A model generated the notes under the pieces. That model was given only the letters and a program-made list of their open reading frames with translations, searched no databases and was not told the origin of the DNA. A program made the translations under genes and the position numbers. From contig CAJFQZ010000017.1 of NCBI GenBank assembly GCA_904419285.1, forward strand, positions 27,292 through 91,291: a stretch of DNA of 64,000 bases, in the 5' to 3' direction. Shown in pieces: positions 16,626 through 28,501 of the stretch (the first letter of the stretch is position 1; each line of letters begins with the position of its first letter). The stretch comes from Lachnospiraceae bacterium UBA1818 (GTDB taxonomy: Bacteria; Bacillota; Clostridia; Lachnospirales; Lachnospiraceae).

Positions 16626-17819
16626 TCAGTCTGCCCCCTGCTCTCCTTTCTGCTGCTCCGGCATACTCTCCTTATCCTCCCTGTGCTTTTTCCTGAGACG
16701 CTTATACACACTGGCTCTGAATAAAGTATAGATGACCGACACGATGGGGATAAAGATCAACATTCCCACAACGCCCATCAGGCTGCCGCCAATCGTGACC
16801 GCCGCCAGCACCCAGATGGATGGCAGCCCCACTGAGCTTCCGACTACCTTCGGATAGATAAAGTTTCCCTCGATCTGCTGCAGCACAAGGAACATGATCA
16901 CGAAGATCAGCGCCTGCAGCGGATCCACCATCAGGATCAGGAACGCTCCGACAAAGCAGCCGATGAACGCTCCGAAGATCGGGATCAGCGCCGTAAATGC
17001 AATGAGCACGCCGACCAGGAGCGCATACGGCATATTGATGATGCTCATCACAACGAAGAACATCGTCCCCAGTATGAGCGCTTCAACACACTGTCCTGCA
17101 AGGAAGCTGGAAAACGTCTTTGATGTCAGGGAGCACACCTCGAGAAAGCTCTCCACTTTGTTCTCAGGGAGAAATGCGTACAGCACCTTCTGTACCTGCA
17201 CTCTCAGCTTTTCCTTCTGTAGAAGTACATAACACGCAAAGACAAACGCAATGACAAATGTCGTAACACCGCTCACAATGGAACCGATCGCGGACATCGT
17301 CGAATTGAGGATATTGCCTGCCCCGTTCTGGAAAAAGGAGACCGCCTGGTCCACAAGCTGATCAAGATCCAGGTTCAGCCCGTCCAGCCACGCCCGCACC
17401 TCGCTGTTGTCCGTGAACAGTTCCTCCAGGAAGCGCTGGGCTTCGGGAATAAATGTCTGGATCGTCTTCCCCAGTGAAATGACTGTCTTGGTCAGCTCCG
17501 GGATCACAACAAACATTACAAGGACTATAACGCCGATCAGCACGGCGATCGTCAGCACCAGGCTGACCGGCCGGGCGATCCGGTTCGCAACCTTCTTATC
17601 TTTCAGATATCTGTTGTAAAACAGCTTCTCCTCAAAAAAGCTCATCGGAACGTTCAGCACAAATGCGATTCCGCCGCCGAGCAGAAACGGAAAGATGATC
17701 CCAAAGGCAAAACGTACCGCGCTAAAGATCACCTCATAGTTCCACAGAGCGATCAGTATGATGATCGTAAAGAGGATCAGCTGCCTAATCTTTCTCATAT
17801 TTTCTTTATCAAGTTTCAT
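16626..17819 (-). CDS. AI-2E family transporter (PF01594-like membrane protein)
   Basis: 397 residues with about eight membrane helices in the pattern of the AI-2E/PerM family: two N-terminal helices, FPFLLGGGIAFVLNVPMSFF, a soluble middle, then VGVLIAFTALIPIFGAFIG and the terminal PIVSVIYTLFRASVYKRL. Members are implicated in export of small molecules or Na+(Li+)/H+ exchange; the true substrate here is unknown. The tail is highly charged. Likely monocistronic, with its own promoter at 17914-17942. Confidence 0.9.
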   Translation of the reverse strand: MKLDKENMRKIRQLILFTIIILIALWNYEVIFSAVRFAFGIIFPFLLGGGIAFVLNVPMSFFEEKLFYNRYLKDKKVANRIARPVSLVLTIAVLIGVIVLVMFVVIPELTKTVISLGKTIQTFIPEAQRFLEELFTDNSEVRAWLDGLNLDLDQLVDQAVSFFQNGAGNILNSTMSAIGSIVSGVTTFVIAFVFACYVLLQKEKLRVQVQKVLYAFLPENKVESFLEVCSLTSKTFSSFLAGQCVEALILGTMFFVVMSIINMPYALLVGVLIAFTALIPIFGAFIGCFVGAFLILMVDPLQALIFVIMFLVLQQIEGNFIYPKVVGSSVGLPSIWVLAAVTIGGSLMGVVGMLIFIPIVSVIYTLFRASVYKRLRKKHREDKESMPEQQKGEQGAD

Positions 17820-17913
17820 TTTTCCTCCTAACCGCCTGTTAAAGTATTGCCGGTTCTTATATGCTTTTATTCCACCACATATGGAATTATGCCTCCGCGT
17901 AAGCCGCAGATAT

Positions 17914-17942
17914 AGAATAGCACAACTTCACCTGGCGGACAA
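17914..17942 (-). promoter_or_regulatory. Probable promoter of the AI-2E family gene
   Basis: Minus-strand TTGTCC (17937-17942), 17-base spacer, TATTCT (17914-17919), about 95 bases before the gene. Confidence 0.55.
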
Positions 17943-17979
17943 CCTGATTAAGAAAATCTTTATGTTTTCAGGCGGCAGG

Positions 17980-18759
17980 TCAGATCATGCCGCGTTCCAG
18001 GCAATAGTAATAAATCCCATCCTCCGCCACATGCCCGCAGACCTCGTCCGCCTCTGCCTTCAGCTGCTCCGACGCGTTTTCCACCGCCACCCCTGTGCCG
18101 ACAGCATGAAACATCTCGATATCATTATTCCCGTCTCCGAAAGCGATCGCATCTGCCGCATCCAGATGGTAATACTCAAGGATTTTCTGTATTCCGTTTC
18201 CTTTTCCCGCGGCAGCCGGGATAATATCTGCCGCCCGTTCCCACCATGCGGCAATCTTGGCGCTGCGGACATTTCTCAGCAGCTCTGGATAATCTCTTTC
18301 GCGGCAGCCAAGCATGAGCTGATAGATCTCTTCCCGATCTACTACATCATCGAAATCCTCCGATACAATTAATTCTGCCTTAGAAATAGCATAGTAGTCT
18401 TCCAGATCTTTATCCCTGCCATTCGAAAGCAGACGGTCCTTTGTCGCGACAGATACCGGTCTGTTGATCCGAGATGCATTTTTGATGATCTGCTTCACAT
18501 CCTCTGTCGGAATAGGGCTGCTGTAAATCATATGCTGTCCACTGAAACAGCAGGCTCCGTTGTATGTAAGACAGGCATCAAATTCTACTCCCGGGAAATG
18601 CGGCACCCCCATCGGTCCCCGCCCTGTTGCCACGCAGAGAAGCAGTCCCTTTTCTTTTAACCGGATCAGTGTCTCCAGCATTTTTTCTGAGATCTGTTTT
18701 CTGTCCATATCGATCAACGTTCCATCGATATCAAAAAACAGAATTTTAACATCCTGCAC
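17980..18759 (-). CDS. HAD-superfamily (Cof-type) phosphatase
   Basis: About 259 residues. Motif I is KILFFDIDGTLIDMD at the N-terminus, motif II is CVATGRGPMG, and motif IV is AIAFGDGNNDIEMF near the C-terminus, with an inserted C2B-type cap between, typical of Cof hydrolases acting on sugar or nucleotide phosphates. Start: a frame from 18810 exists but its ATG lacks a ribosome site; the GTG at 18759 has AAAGGAG 8 bases upstream. It follows ntpD by about 115 bases and may be read through from the V-ATPase operon. Substrate unknown. Confidence 0.88.
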   Translation of the reverse strand: MQDVKILFFDIDGTLIDMDRKQISEKMLETLIRLKEKGLLLCVATGRGPMGVPHFPGVEFDACLTYNGACCFSGQHMIYSSPIPTEDVKQIIKNASRINRPVSVATKDRLLSNGRDKDLEDYYAISKAELIVSEDFDDVVDREEIYQLMLGCRERDYPELLRNVRSAKIAAWWERAADIIPAAAGKGNGIQKILEYYHLDAADAIAFGDGNNDIEMFHAVGTGVAVENASEQLKAEADEVCGHVAEDGIYYYCLERGMI

Positions 18760-18874
18760 GTTCCACGCTCCTTTTGCTTTTCGTTTTTTTGTCATACTGC
18801 TTATTTCCATCTCTTAAAACAGACAGAAGCGGATTCTCTGCTCCCGCAGCGCCTTCCGCTTCCGCCTTTCACCT

Positions 18875-19534
18875 TCATTCTTTTTCACTGTAGTGATGTG
18901 CCTCTTCAAGCATCATATCCTTTACCTTCATCAGCCGGATCTGAGTGCTTCTCTCATTTTCATCCAGCTTCATCGTGATGTACTTGATATTCTCCTCCGT
19001 CTCCGGTATGATCACATGCTCAAGGGCGTTCACACGGCGCCTCGTTTTCTCAATCTCCTCCGCCATGAGCTGGCACGCCTTCTCGCACTCTGCCAGCCTT
19101 ATCATATCCGGCAGGATATCGGCCAGAGACTTCACCGCTCCGTCAAGATCGCTCGACGTAAAAGCAAATCCATAAGAATAGATATCATTCTCGTCAGCAG
19201 TCCTCGTGCTGTACTCAAAGGTCGGGATATCAACGCTCATAACATTCTTCTCGCCTACTTTGAGCTCAACCTCCTGCTTCGAAGCCATGAGCGCTGTGTT
19301 GAGCGCCGCCTCAGACATCCCTGCCTTGGCGATAACAAAGTTCCGGTCCGCCGACCTGATCCCCGCCTCAACTCTCTTGCGCACGGTCATATTCTCCCTC
19401 ACAAGGTCAAGATACTGGCGCATCAGCTCATCCCTCTTGTCTTTTAAAAGTTTGTGTCCGCGGATCGCGGTGACACGCTTCTTCTTGAGCCTGGTCAGCT
19501 CCATCCGGGTAGGATTTACATGTTTTGCCGCCAA
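18875..19534 (-). CDS. ntpD: V-type ATPase subunit D (central stalk)
   Basis: 219 residues, MAAKHVNPTRMELTRLKKKR at the start (the signature of V-type subunit D) and long coiled-coil helices at both ends. It is the rotor shaft inside the A3B3 ring. It starts at a TTG (19534) with AAAGGAGG 8 bases upstream. It is the last gene of the V-ATPase operon, separated from ntpB by a 140-base gap filled with GC-rich repeats. Confidence 0.95.
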   Translation of the reverse strand: MAAKHVNPTRMELTRLKKKRVTAIRGHKLLKDKRDELMRQYLDLVRENMTVRKRVEAGIRSADRNFVIAKAGMSEAALNTALMASKQEVELKVGEKNVMSVDIPTFEYSTRTADENDIYSYGFAFTSSDLDGAVKSLADILPDMIRLAECEKACQLMAEEIEKTRRRVNALEHVIIPETEENIKYITMKLDENERSTQIRLMKVKDMMLEEAHHYSEKE

Positions 19535-19564
19535 AGATTCCGCCTCCTTTAAATCTTCTCCCGC

Positions 19565-19680
19565 CGCGGGGGCAGTTATTTCCGCCCCGGGGGCTTCGGG
19601 GACAGTCCCGCTCCGCTTACGCTGCGGGAACAGTTATTTCCGCCCCGAGGGCTTCGGGGACAGTCCCGCTTCGCTTACGC
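19565..19680. repeat. Two 58-bp tandem repeats with palindromic GGGACTGTCCC cores
   Basis: Units at 19565-19622 and 19623-19680 match at 53 of 58 positions. Each contains GGGACAGTCCC and CCCCGAGGGCTTCGGGG-type palindromes, and a third partial copy (GGGACTGTCCCC) lies at 19683-19694 inside the ntpB coding end. Such GGGAC palindromes resemble REP-like elements scattered in Clostridia. They fill the ntpB-ntpD junction and would fold strongly in the operon mRNA. Confidence 0.88.
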
Positions 19681-21060
19681 TACGGGGACAGTCCCGTTAT
19701 AATATTTATCGAGGAATTTATCGTCGATACGCTTCAGTTCGGTCCTCGGGAGCATCCGCAGGAGCTTCCAGCCGATATCCAGCGTTTCCTCGATACTGCG
19801 GTCTGTCGTATAGCCCTGGGATACATACTCCCGCTCAAAGGCATCCGCAAACTTTGCATACATCAGATCGATCTCTGTCAGCGCCGCTTCTCCAAGGATG
19901 ACCATCAGTTCTTTCGCGTCCTTGCCGCGGGCATACGCTGCAAAGAGCTGGTTCATAGTGTTGGAGTGGTCCGCGCGGGTCTTTCCCTCGCCGATTCCCT
20001 TATCCTTCAGACGGGAGAGAGACGGGAGCACATCGATAGGCGGGGTGATCCCCTTCCTGTAGAGTTCACGGCTCAGGATGATCTGCCCTTCTGTAATATA
20101 ACCGGTCAGGTCCGGGATCGGATGGGTCTTGTCGTCCTCCGGCATCGTCAGGATAGGGATCATGGTAATGCTCCCCTTCTTCCCGTTCTGCCTGCCGGCC
20201 CGCTCATAGATCGACGCCAGATCCGTATACATATATCCCGGATATCCGCGCCGCCCCGGCACCTCCTTCCGGGCAGCCGAGACCTCCCGAAGGGCATCCG
20301 CATAGTTGGTGATGTCTGTCAGGATGACAAGGACATGCATGTCTTTCTCGAACGCCAGATACTCCGCCGCAGTGAGCGCCATCTTCGGTGTGGCGATACG
20401 CTCGATGGCAGGGTCATTCGCCAGATTAATGAAAAGGACCGTCCGGTCAAGGGCTCCGGTCTCCCGGAAACTCTCCACAAAGAAGTCAGACTCCTCGAAT
20501 GTGATCCCCATTGCCGCAAACACAACGGCAAAGCTTTCATCCTTTCCCAGCACCTTTGCCTGTCTGGCGATCTGCGCCGCCAGCTGAGCATGAGGGAGTC
20601 CAGAGGCTGAGAAGATCGGAAGCTTCTGCCCGCGGACGAGCGTGTTCAGCCCGTCAATGGCAGACACGCCGGTCTGGATAAACTCCTCCGGATAGCTTCT
20701 CGCCGCCGGGTTCATGGGAAGTCCGTTGATATCCATGCGCGCATCCGGCAGGATCTCCGGTCCCTCATCGATGGGACGCCCCAGCCCGTCGAAAACGCGG
20801 CCCAGCATATCCTCGGACACTCCAAGCTCCATGCTCCGCCCCAGGAAACGAACCCTGCTGTTGGACAGATTGATCCCCGTGGAGCTCTCAAAGAGCTGTA
20901 CGAGCACGTCGCTGCCGTTCACCTCCAGCACCTTGCACCGCCTTGTCTCGCCGCTGGCCAGCTCGATCTCTCCCAGCTCGTCATACTTTACACCTTCCAC
21001 GCCTTTGACAAGCATCAGCGGTCCGGCAACTTCCTGTATCGTTCTGTATTCCTTCGGCAT
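19675..21060 (-). CDS. ntpB: V-type ATPase subunit B
   Basis: 461 residues, the non-catalytic nucleotide-binding-like subunit of the V1 head: [20 protein letters not shown] at the start, [40 protein letters not shown]. It alternates with A around the ring. The last residues (GTVPVA) and the stop codon are encoded by the start of the repeat block at 19565-19694, so the C-terminus has been changed by repeat insertion. Start is one base after the ntpA stop. Confidence 0.96.
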   Translation of the reverse strand: MPKEYRTIQEVAGPLMLVKGVEGVKYDELGEIELASGETRRCKVLEVNGSDVLVQLFESSTGINLSNSRVRFLGRSMELGVSEDMLGRVFDGLGRPIDEGPEILPDARMDINGLPMNPAARSYPEEFIQTGVSAIDGLNTLVRGQKLPIFSASGLPHAQLAAQIARQAKVLGKDESFAVVFAAMGITFEESDFFVESFRETGALDRTVLFINLANDPAIERIATPKMALTAAEYLAFEKDMHVLVILTDITNYADALREVSAARKEVPGRRGYPGYMYTDLASIYERAGRQNGKKGSITMIPILTMPEDDKTHPIPDLTGYITEGQIILSRELYRKGITPPIDVLPSLSRLKDKGIGEGKTRADHSNTMNQLFAAYARGKDAKELMVILGEAALTEIDLMYAKFADAFEREYVSQGYTTDRSIEETLDIGWKLLRMLPRTELKRIDDKFLDKYYNGTVPVA

Positions 21061-22827
21061 TTAGCGGTCCTCCTTTCTGAATGCAGCCGCGATCTGCGCG
21101 TCCAGTTCTTCCCGGACCCTTGCATACTCTTCATCCAGCGCATCCTCTTTCACATATTTAAACCGGCCGATCCGCTCTCTGACCGGCATGGAGATCAGTT
21201 TTCGAAGCTCCGCTCCCTTTGCGAGCGCGTCCACTGCCTTCTCATAAAATGCATTCACAAGCCGCATCATCATATACTGCTTCTTGAGCGGCGTATAGGT
21301 ATCCACCTCATGGAAAGAGTTCTGATGAAGGAAATCCTCCCTGATGGACCGGGCAGCTTCCATCTTCAGCCGGTCCCCCGGCGAAAGGGCGTCCATGCCC
21401 ACCATCTTGACGATCTCTTCCAGCTCCGCCTCCTCCTGAAGCAGGGACATCATCTTCTGACGCCCCTCCATCCAGTCCGGCGCCACCTCTGAATTGAACC
21501 ATTTCTCCATATCGTCCAGATACAGAGAATAGCTGTTCAGCCAGTTGATAGCAGGAAAATGTCTCTTATACGCCAGCTCAGAATCCAGCCCCCAGAATAC
21601 TTTAACGATACGGAGCGTTGCCTGGGAGACCGGCTCCGATGTATCTCCTCCCGGCGGGGACACTGCCCCGATCACAGACAGAGCACCCTCGCGCCCTTCT
21701 TTTCCCAGAGAGATCACATGTCCTGCCCTCTCGTAAAACTGCGCCAGCCGGCTACCCAGGTAGGCAGGATAACCTTCCTCGCCCGGCATCTCCTCCAGAC
21801 GCCCCGACATCTCCCGGAGCGCTTCCGCCCACCGGGACGTAGAATCCGCCATCAGCGCCACCGAATATCCCATATCCCGGAAATATTCTGCGATCGTAAT
21901 TCCTGTATAGATCGATGCCTCCCTGGCCGCCACCGGCATATCCGACGTGTTGGCGATGAGAACGGTCCTCTGCATCAGAGGCTGTCCTGTCTTCGGGTCT
22001 TTCAGCTCTGGGAATTCATTCAGTACATCCGTCATCTCATTTCCACGCTCGCCGCATCCGATGTAGACGACGATGTCGGCCTCCGCCCATTTTGCCAGCT
22101 GGTGCTGGATCACGGTCTTTCCGCTTCCAAAGGGTCCCGGCACTGCTGCCACGCCGCCTTTCGCGATCGGGAAAAAGGTATCGATGACTCTCTGTCCGGT
22201 TACCAGCGGCATCTTCGGAGGGAGCTTCTTCCTGTAGGGCCGTCCGCGGCGGACCGGCCATCTCTGCATCAGCGTCAGTTCCTTCTCACCGTCCGCTGTC
22301 TGAACCACGGCCACGACATCCTCCACGGTAAATGTGCCGGATCTGATCTCCCTGACCGTCCCTCTGATCCCATAGGGGACCATGATCTTCTGCTGCACGA
22401 GCGCCGTCTCCTGCACCGTGCCGATCACATCCCCCTCTTCCACTTCATCGCCTTCTTTTACCACAGGGACAAACTCCCATTTCAGATTCCGCTTCAGGGA
22501 CGGCACTTCTACTCCCCTCTTCAGATTGTTTCCGGAGATCTTCATGATATCGTCCAGAGGTCTCTGGATTCCGTCGTAGATACTCGTGATCAGCCCCGGT
22601 CCAAGCTCGACGGACATGGGCACTCCCATAGACTCTACCGGCTCCCCCGGCCCGAGGCCGGAGGTTTCTTCATACACCTGGATCGACGCTTCGTCGCCGT
22701 GCATTTCAATGATCTCACCGATCAGACGCTGCTCAGACACACGCACCACGTCGAACATATTTGCATCCCGCATCCCCTGTGCAATGACAAGAGGTCCTGC
22801 GACTTTTTTGATTACTCCTTTGCTCAT
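21061..22827 (-). CDS. ntpA: V-type ATPase catalytic subunit A
   Basis: 588 residues, normal for the family. Walker A is [17 protein letters not shown]; the family-specific bulge domain ([20 protein letters not shown]) lies at about 110-190, and [19 protein letters not shown] and [19 protein letters not shown] are present. It hydrolyses or makes ATP. Its ATG overlaps the ntpF stop by 4 bases. Confidence 0.98.
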   Translation of the reverse strand: MSKGVIKKVAGPLVIAQGMRDANMFDVVRVSEQRLIGEIIEMHGDEASIQVYEETSGLGPGEPVESMGVPMSVELGPGLITSIYDGIQRPLDDIMKISGNNLKRGVEVPSLKRNLKWEFVPVVKEGDEVEEGDVIGTVQETALVQQKIMVPYGIRGTVREIRSGTFTVEDVVAVVQTADGEKELTLMQRWPVRRGRPYRKKLPPKMPLVTGQRVIDTFFPIAKGGVAAVPGPFGSGKTVIQHQLAKWAEADIVVYIGCGERGNEMTDVLNEFPELKDPKTGQPLMQRTVLIANTSDMPVAAREASIYTGITIAEYFRDMGYSVALMADSTSRWAEALREMSGRLEEMPGEEGYPAYLGSRLAQFYERAGHVISLGKEGREGALSVIGAVSPPGGDTSEPVSQATLRIVKVFWGLDSELAYKRHFPAINWLNSYSLYLDDMEKWFNSEVAPDWMEGRQKMMSLLQEEAELEEIVKMVGMDALSPGDRLKMEAARSIREDFLHQNSFHEVDTYTPLKKQYMMMRLVNAFYEKAVDALAKGAELRKLISMPVRERIGRFKYVKEDALDEEYARVREELDAQIAAAFRKEDR

Positions 22828-23150
22828 TCGCTTACTCCTCCAAACAGAATATCTGACCCGACCGCCTGTTCCACGGTCTTCTTTACGCCCTCCACTCCGG
22901 CGCCGGTATTTCCGGACACGCCCGGTATCTGTATGACCGCCGGAACTGTCTTGTCCCGGTATCTCTCGATCTCATCCCTGGCCTGCGCTGCCGCAGCTTC
23001 AGTGATATAGATGATCCCGTATTTCCCTTCGGCAAGCCTGCGCAGTGTATCTCCTGCCTCCTCCCGGTTCCTGACAGGGAAGACGGCAAGACCCAGCGCG
23101 GCAAAGCCGTAGATACTGTCATAATCGCCCATCACTGCAATCTTATACAT
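22824..23150 (-). CDS. ntpF: V-type ATPase subunit F
   Basis: 108 residues, starting [20 protein letters not shown] as in V-type subunit F, a small Rossmann-like stalk protein that binds D. It overlaps ntpC by 8 bases and ntpA by 4, so translation is probably coupled. Confidence 0.93.
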   Translation of the reverse strand: MYKIAVMGDYDSIYGFAALGLAVFPVRNREEAGDTLRRLAEGKYGIIYITEAAAAQARDEIERYRDKTVPAVIQIPGVSGNTGAGVEGVKKTVEQAVGSDILFGGVSE

Positions 23151-24114
23151 ACATCTCCCTTATCCTTTCCCGGATCGCATCATCCGGAAATCCGTTCTGT
23201 TTTCCGGTCAGAATGATCCGAACTGTCTTGATCTCATTCTCTCTCGCGATCAGATAACCCAGCAGGGGGCCCACAGAAAACGTCTCATACTTCTGGGGCT
23301 TCATGGTCTCTATCATCCGGTTGTCGCACCAGCGTTCAAACGCCGACGGCGACTCTTTCAGCGCCTCGGCCCCTCCTGCATAGGAGGTCTCCTTCAGATA
23401 CTGAGCGATCTCGTCCTCTCCTGCAAGCGCGGCGCGGATCAGCTGCCCGATATTCAGGCCTGCGCACTCCGCCATTGCGCTTCGCATGAAATCCGCAGAC
23501 TTCCCGGTCTTCTGGGCACGTACTGCGATCTTAATATCCGCGATCGCCACGGTGGTATCCGCATACTCTTCTATGATCCGCTCCCCGGAACGCTTTCCCG
23601 CCTCCATCACTGCCTCCAGGGCGGCTTTGTCCACGCAGATATCGCAGAGCTGTCCGTCTCCGGTATGGAGCAGGATATCAAGCGCCTCCTGTGCAGTCCG
23701 GGACATTTTTCCCGGAAGCCGGGAGAACTCTTTGTTCTCCACGATCCGCATCATATCCTCTCCAGTGACAGGACAGCCGTCATAGAAAATATTCAGGTTC
23801 TTTCTCCCTGTACAGACAGCTTTCACGGCCGCCTTCAGATTATGGTACAGCCTGGGGCAGGACAGCACGTCGAAGACGCTCATATCCGGCACCACATCGC
23901 GGATCACCTTCCATGTCTTTTCTTCCTCACAGCTAAGGACAGACTCCACAGTGCTGTCAGAAGAAGCGTCTCCCCATCCTCTGTCGAGCAGAAGCTGCAG
24001 GGCCTGCTCCGCCGTGCCGCATCCGAGAAGCTGTTCGATCACAGCATCGGTCAGAAGAGACGTCTCAAGGGCACGTATGCGTGCGACCGCGTAAGTATAT
24101 TTTGTATTGCTCAA
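23143..24114 (-). CDS. ntpC: V-type ATPase subunit C (d-type, stalk cap)
   Basis: About 323 residues. Begins SNTKYTYAVARIRALETSLL, the standard start of this family, which links the central stalk to the membrane rotor ring. Mostly helical. Start: two in-frame TTG codons compete; the one at 24114 has GGAGGG 6 bases upstream, while that at 24120 touches it, so 24114 is chosen. Confidence 0.94.
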   Translation of the reverse strand: MSNTKYTYAVARIRALETSLLTDAVIEQLLGCGTAEQALQLLLDRGWGDASSDSTVESVLSCEEEKTWKVIRDVVPDMSVFDVLSCPRLYHNLKAAVKAVCTGRKNLNIFYDGCPVTGEDMMRIVENKEFSRLPGKMSRTAQEALDILLHTGDGQLCDICVDKAALEAVMEAGKRSGERIIEEYADTTVAIADIKIAVRAQKTGKSADFMRSAMAECAGLNIGQLIRAALAGEDEIAQYLKETSYAGGAEALKESPSAFERWCDNRMIETMKPQKYETFSVGPLLGYLIARENEIKTVRIILTGKQNGFPDDAIRERIREMYV

Positions 24115-24140
24115 AACCAACCCTCCTTACCGGCCCTGTT

Positions 24141-24734
24141 CTATCCGAACAGCATCCTGTTCACCTGATCTGATAATTCTTCTCTTCTGGAGCTGAATAC
24201 TGCTTTCAGCGTACAGTTTTCCTCAATTCCGCCATAGACGAGAAGGAATCCTCCGTCTGTATCAAGCGGTGTTTCAGATAATGTGAGGCCGCCGCCGGCC
24301 TCCGCGGCGATCGTCCGGATCCTGCCGGAAAATCCTTCCGGCATGCGCTCCAGATCACGGCTGTTAAAACAGATTTCTCCCTCTTCCGGGAGCACATATT
24401 CTCTCAGCAGCTTTTCCATCAGTCCGAAATACCTTTCCGCCTCCAGACCGAGGATTTCCTCATAGGCTTCCCGGAGCACCTCTCGGATCATCTCCTGCTT
24501 TGCCGCAAGGACTGCCTGTTTCCTCTGCATATCCGCGGCAGCCCCGGCGCGCCTTTTCCGTTCCAGGGAATCACGCACCGCCCCCGCCGCGATCTCCGCA
24601 GCAGCGGCGTCCGCAGCCGTCCCTGCCTCCCTGAGGATCCGGTCCGCCTCTTCTCCGGCTCTGTCAAGGATGTCACGGGCCGAACTCTCCGCCTCTTCCA
24701 GGATCCGGGCTTTCATCTTGTCCAGTCCACTCAT
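24141..24734 (-). CDS. ntpE: V-type ATPase subunit E (peripheral stalk)
   Basis: About 197 residues: long Ala/Glu/Arg-rich coiled coil at residues 1-100 (MSGLDKMKARILEEAESSAR), then the globular C-terminal part with TLSETPLDTDGGFLLVYGGI, a recognisable subunit E motif. Together with the G/H-type subunit it forms the stator. The ATG at 24734 is 9 bases after AAGGAG; two earlier ATGs are too close to it. Confidence 0.92.
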   Translation of the reverse strand: MSGLDKMKARILEEAESSARDILDRAGEEADRILREAGTAADAAAAEIAAGAVRDSLERKRRAGAAADMQRKQAVLAAKQEMIREVLREAYEEILGLEAERYFGLMEKLLREYVLPEEGEICFNSRDLERMPEGFSGRIRTIAAEAGGGLTLSETPLDTDGGFLLVYGGIEENCTLKAVFSSRREELSDQVNRMLFG

Positions 24735-24807
24735 CTCCATCATCTCCTTCTATGTCTCACTCAGCCCGGCTGGCGCCGGCGCAGTTTCTGCGTTCTCTGA
24801 TAACCGT

Positions 24808-27302
<2,495 letters not shown>

Positions 27303-27341
27303 CGTCTTATCCCTCCTTCCCGTCTCTTCATCCGGTCAGTC

Positions 27342-27650
27342 TCAAACCAGATGGGATATGACATAGTCCACTGCCGCACGCTCCTTTTCCCGGGCGGAAG
27401 CTTTCAGTCTGCCGATCTCCTCTTCCAGAGCCCGGGACGCCTGCGCCTCTGCCTCCGCCGCTTTCGCTTCTTCTGTCTCGGCTGCAGCTTCCGCCTCTTT
27501 CTTCGCCTTCCTGACAGCTTCTTCTTTCAGCCCGACAGCCTTTTCCTCAGCTTCTGCCAGCAGTTTTTCTCCCTGCCTGCCGGCTTCCTCTACAATCTGA
27601 TCCGCCTTCTTTTCTGTCTCCCTGATCGTCCGGATCGTCTCCTCCACCAT
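27342..27650 (-). CDS. V-type ATPase G/H-type peripheral stalk subunit
   Basis: About 102 residues from the ATG at 27650 (MVEETIRTIRETEKKADQIV), almost wholly a charged Ala/Glu/Lys coiled coil, as in NtpG/AhaH stalk subunits that pair with subunit E. A start at 27671 would add seven residues but its AGGAA lies only two bases before the ATG; neither start is certain. It is the first gene of the V-ATPase operon, 39 bases before ntpI. Confidence 0.82.
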   Translation of the reverse strand: MVEETIRTIRETEKKADQIVEEAGRQGEKLLAEAEEKAVGLKEEAVRKAKKEAEAAAETEEAKAAEAEAQASRALEEEIGRLKASAREKERAAVDYVISHLV

Positions 27651-27792
27651 AGCTCTCACACCGCCTTTCATTTCCTGCCGTTCTATGTCTTATTCTTTCT
27701 TTCCATCTACTTAGCTTTACCAATCCTGCAGACTTCATGCATATTTATGTCGTTCTTTATTTTTGTACATATTCTATAAGAGTTTTATCGGT

Positions 27793-27821
27793 ATTATATA
27801 ACATAATGGTAAATATTTCAA
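27793..27821 (-). promoter_or_regulatory. Promoter of the V-type ATPase operon
   Basis: Minus-strand -35 TTGAAA (27816-27821), 17-base spacer, -10 TATAAT (27793-27798), about 140 bases before the first gene. The 27672-27985 gap otherwise holds only A/T-rich sequence and the hairpin at 27941-27975. Confidence 0.8.
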
Positions 27822-27940
27822 ATATTTGCCGTTTTTGCCATTTATTTTTATTTATTTTGCTTATACAAATCTTCTGTATACGCAATTATACTCTTTCCAT
27901 CTGTTTCTTATACCGCAGATCCCCGCCTTTCCCGGAACGC

Positions 27941-27975
27941 ACAGAAGGCAGGCGAAATATTCGCCTGCCTTCTGT
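27941..27975 (-). terminator. Perfect hairpin after trmL
   Basis: A 16-bp stem (ACAGAAGGCAGGCGAA at 27941-27956, complement 27960-27975) with a 3-base loop, 11 bases past the trmL stop. There is no T run after it on the minus strand, so its strength as a terminator is uncertain, but it is placed to end the upstream operon. Confidence 0.65.
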
Positions 27976-27985
27976 CTTCTTCTGT

Positions 27986-28489
27986 CTATGCTTCCTGTTT
28001 CCACTCCAGCCTGTGCAGATGTCCCTCCAGGTTCATCCCCGCAAATCCATTCTGTCGAAGCGCCTCATAGAGTATGACCGCCACTGAATTTCCCAGATTA
28101 AGGGACCGTATATCTCCGATCATGGGAATCCTGACGCAGTTTTCCTCATTCTCCACAAGGATCTCCTCCGGGATCCCCGCGCTCTCCTTGCCGAACATGA
28201 TGTAGCAGTCCGGCTCATAGGACACCTCTGTGTATGTCTTCTGCGCCTTTGTCGTGGCCATATAAATCTTTGCTCCGGGATTCTTCTCCAGAAAATCCCG
28301 GTAATCAATATAAGTCGTCACATCCAGGTCCTTCCAGTAATCCATCCCTGCTCTCTTCAGTGCCTTCTCGCTGAGCTTGAAGCCGAGAGGCTCGATCAGG
28401 TGGAGTCTTGTGCCCGTGGCGACACATGTCCTTCCAATATTTCCCGTATTCGCCGGGATCTCCGGCTCGAGAAGTACAATATTCAGCAT
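27986..28489 (-). CDS. trmL: tRNA (cytidine(34)-2'-O)-methyltransferase TrmL
   Basis: 167 residues, SPOUT (knotted) methyltransferase: MLNIVLLEPEIPANTGNIGR (the NTGNIGR motif 1), YIMFGKESAGIPEEIL (motif 2) and IPMIGDIRSLNLGNSVAVIL (motif 3, S-adenosylmethionine knot). Modifies the wobble base of tRNA-Leu. It follows the aminotransferase by 12 bases on the same transcript. Confidence 0.93.
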   Translation of the reverse strand: MLNIVLLEPEIPANTGNIGRTCVATGTRLHLIEPLGFKLSEKALKRAGMDYWKDLDVTTYIDYRDFLEKNPGAKIYMATTKAQKTYTEVSYEPDCYIMFGKESAGIPEEILVENEENCVRIPMIGDIRSLNLGNSVAVILYEALRQNGFAGMNLEGHLHRLEWKQEA

Positions 28490-28501
28490 CTGCCCTCTCC
28501 T

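Noticed and set aside
19540..19700. Insertion sequence at the ntpB-ntpD junction
   Set aside because: No transposase frame and no terminal repeats with target duplication; REP-like tandem palindromes explain it better.
21559..23010. 483-codon plus-strand frame opposite ntpA/ntpF
   Set aside because: Antisense shadow of two certain V-ATPase genes.
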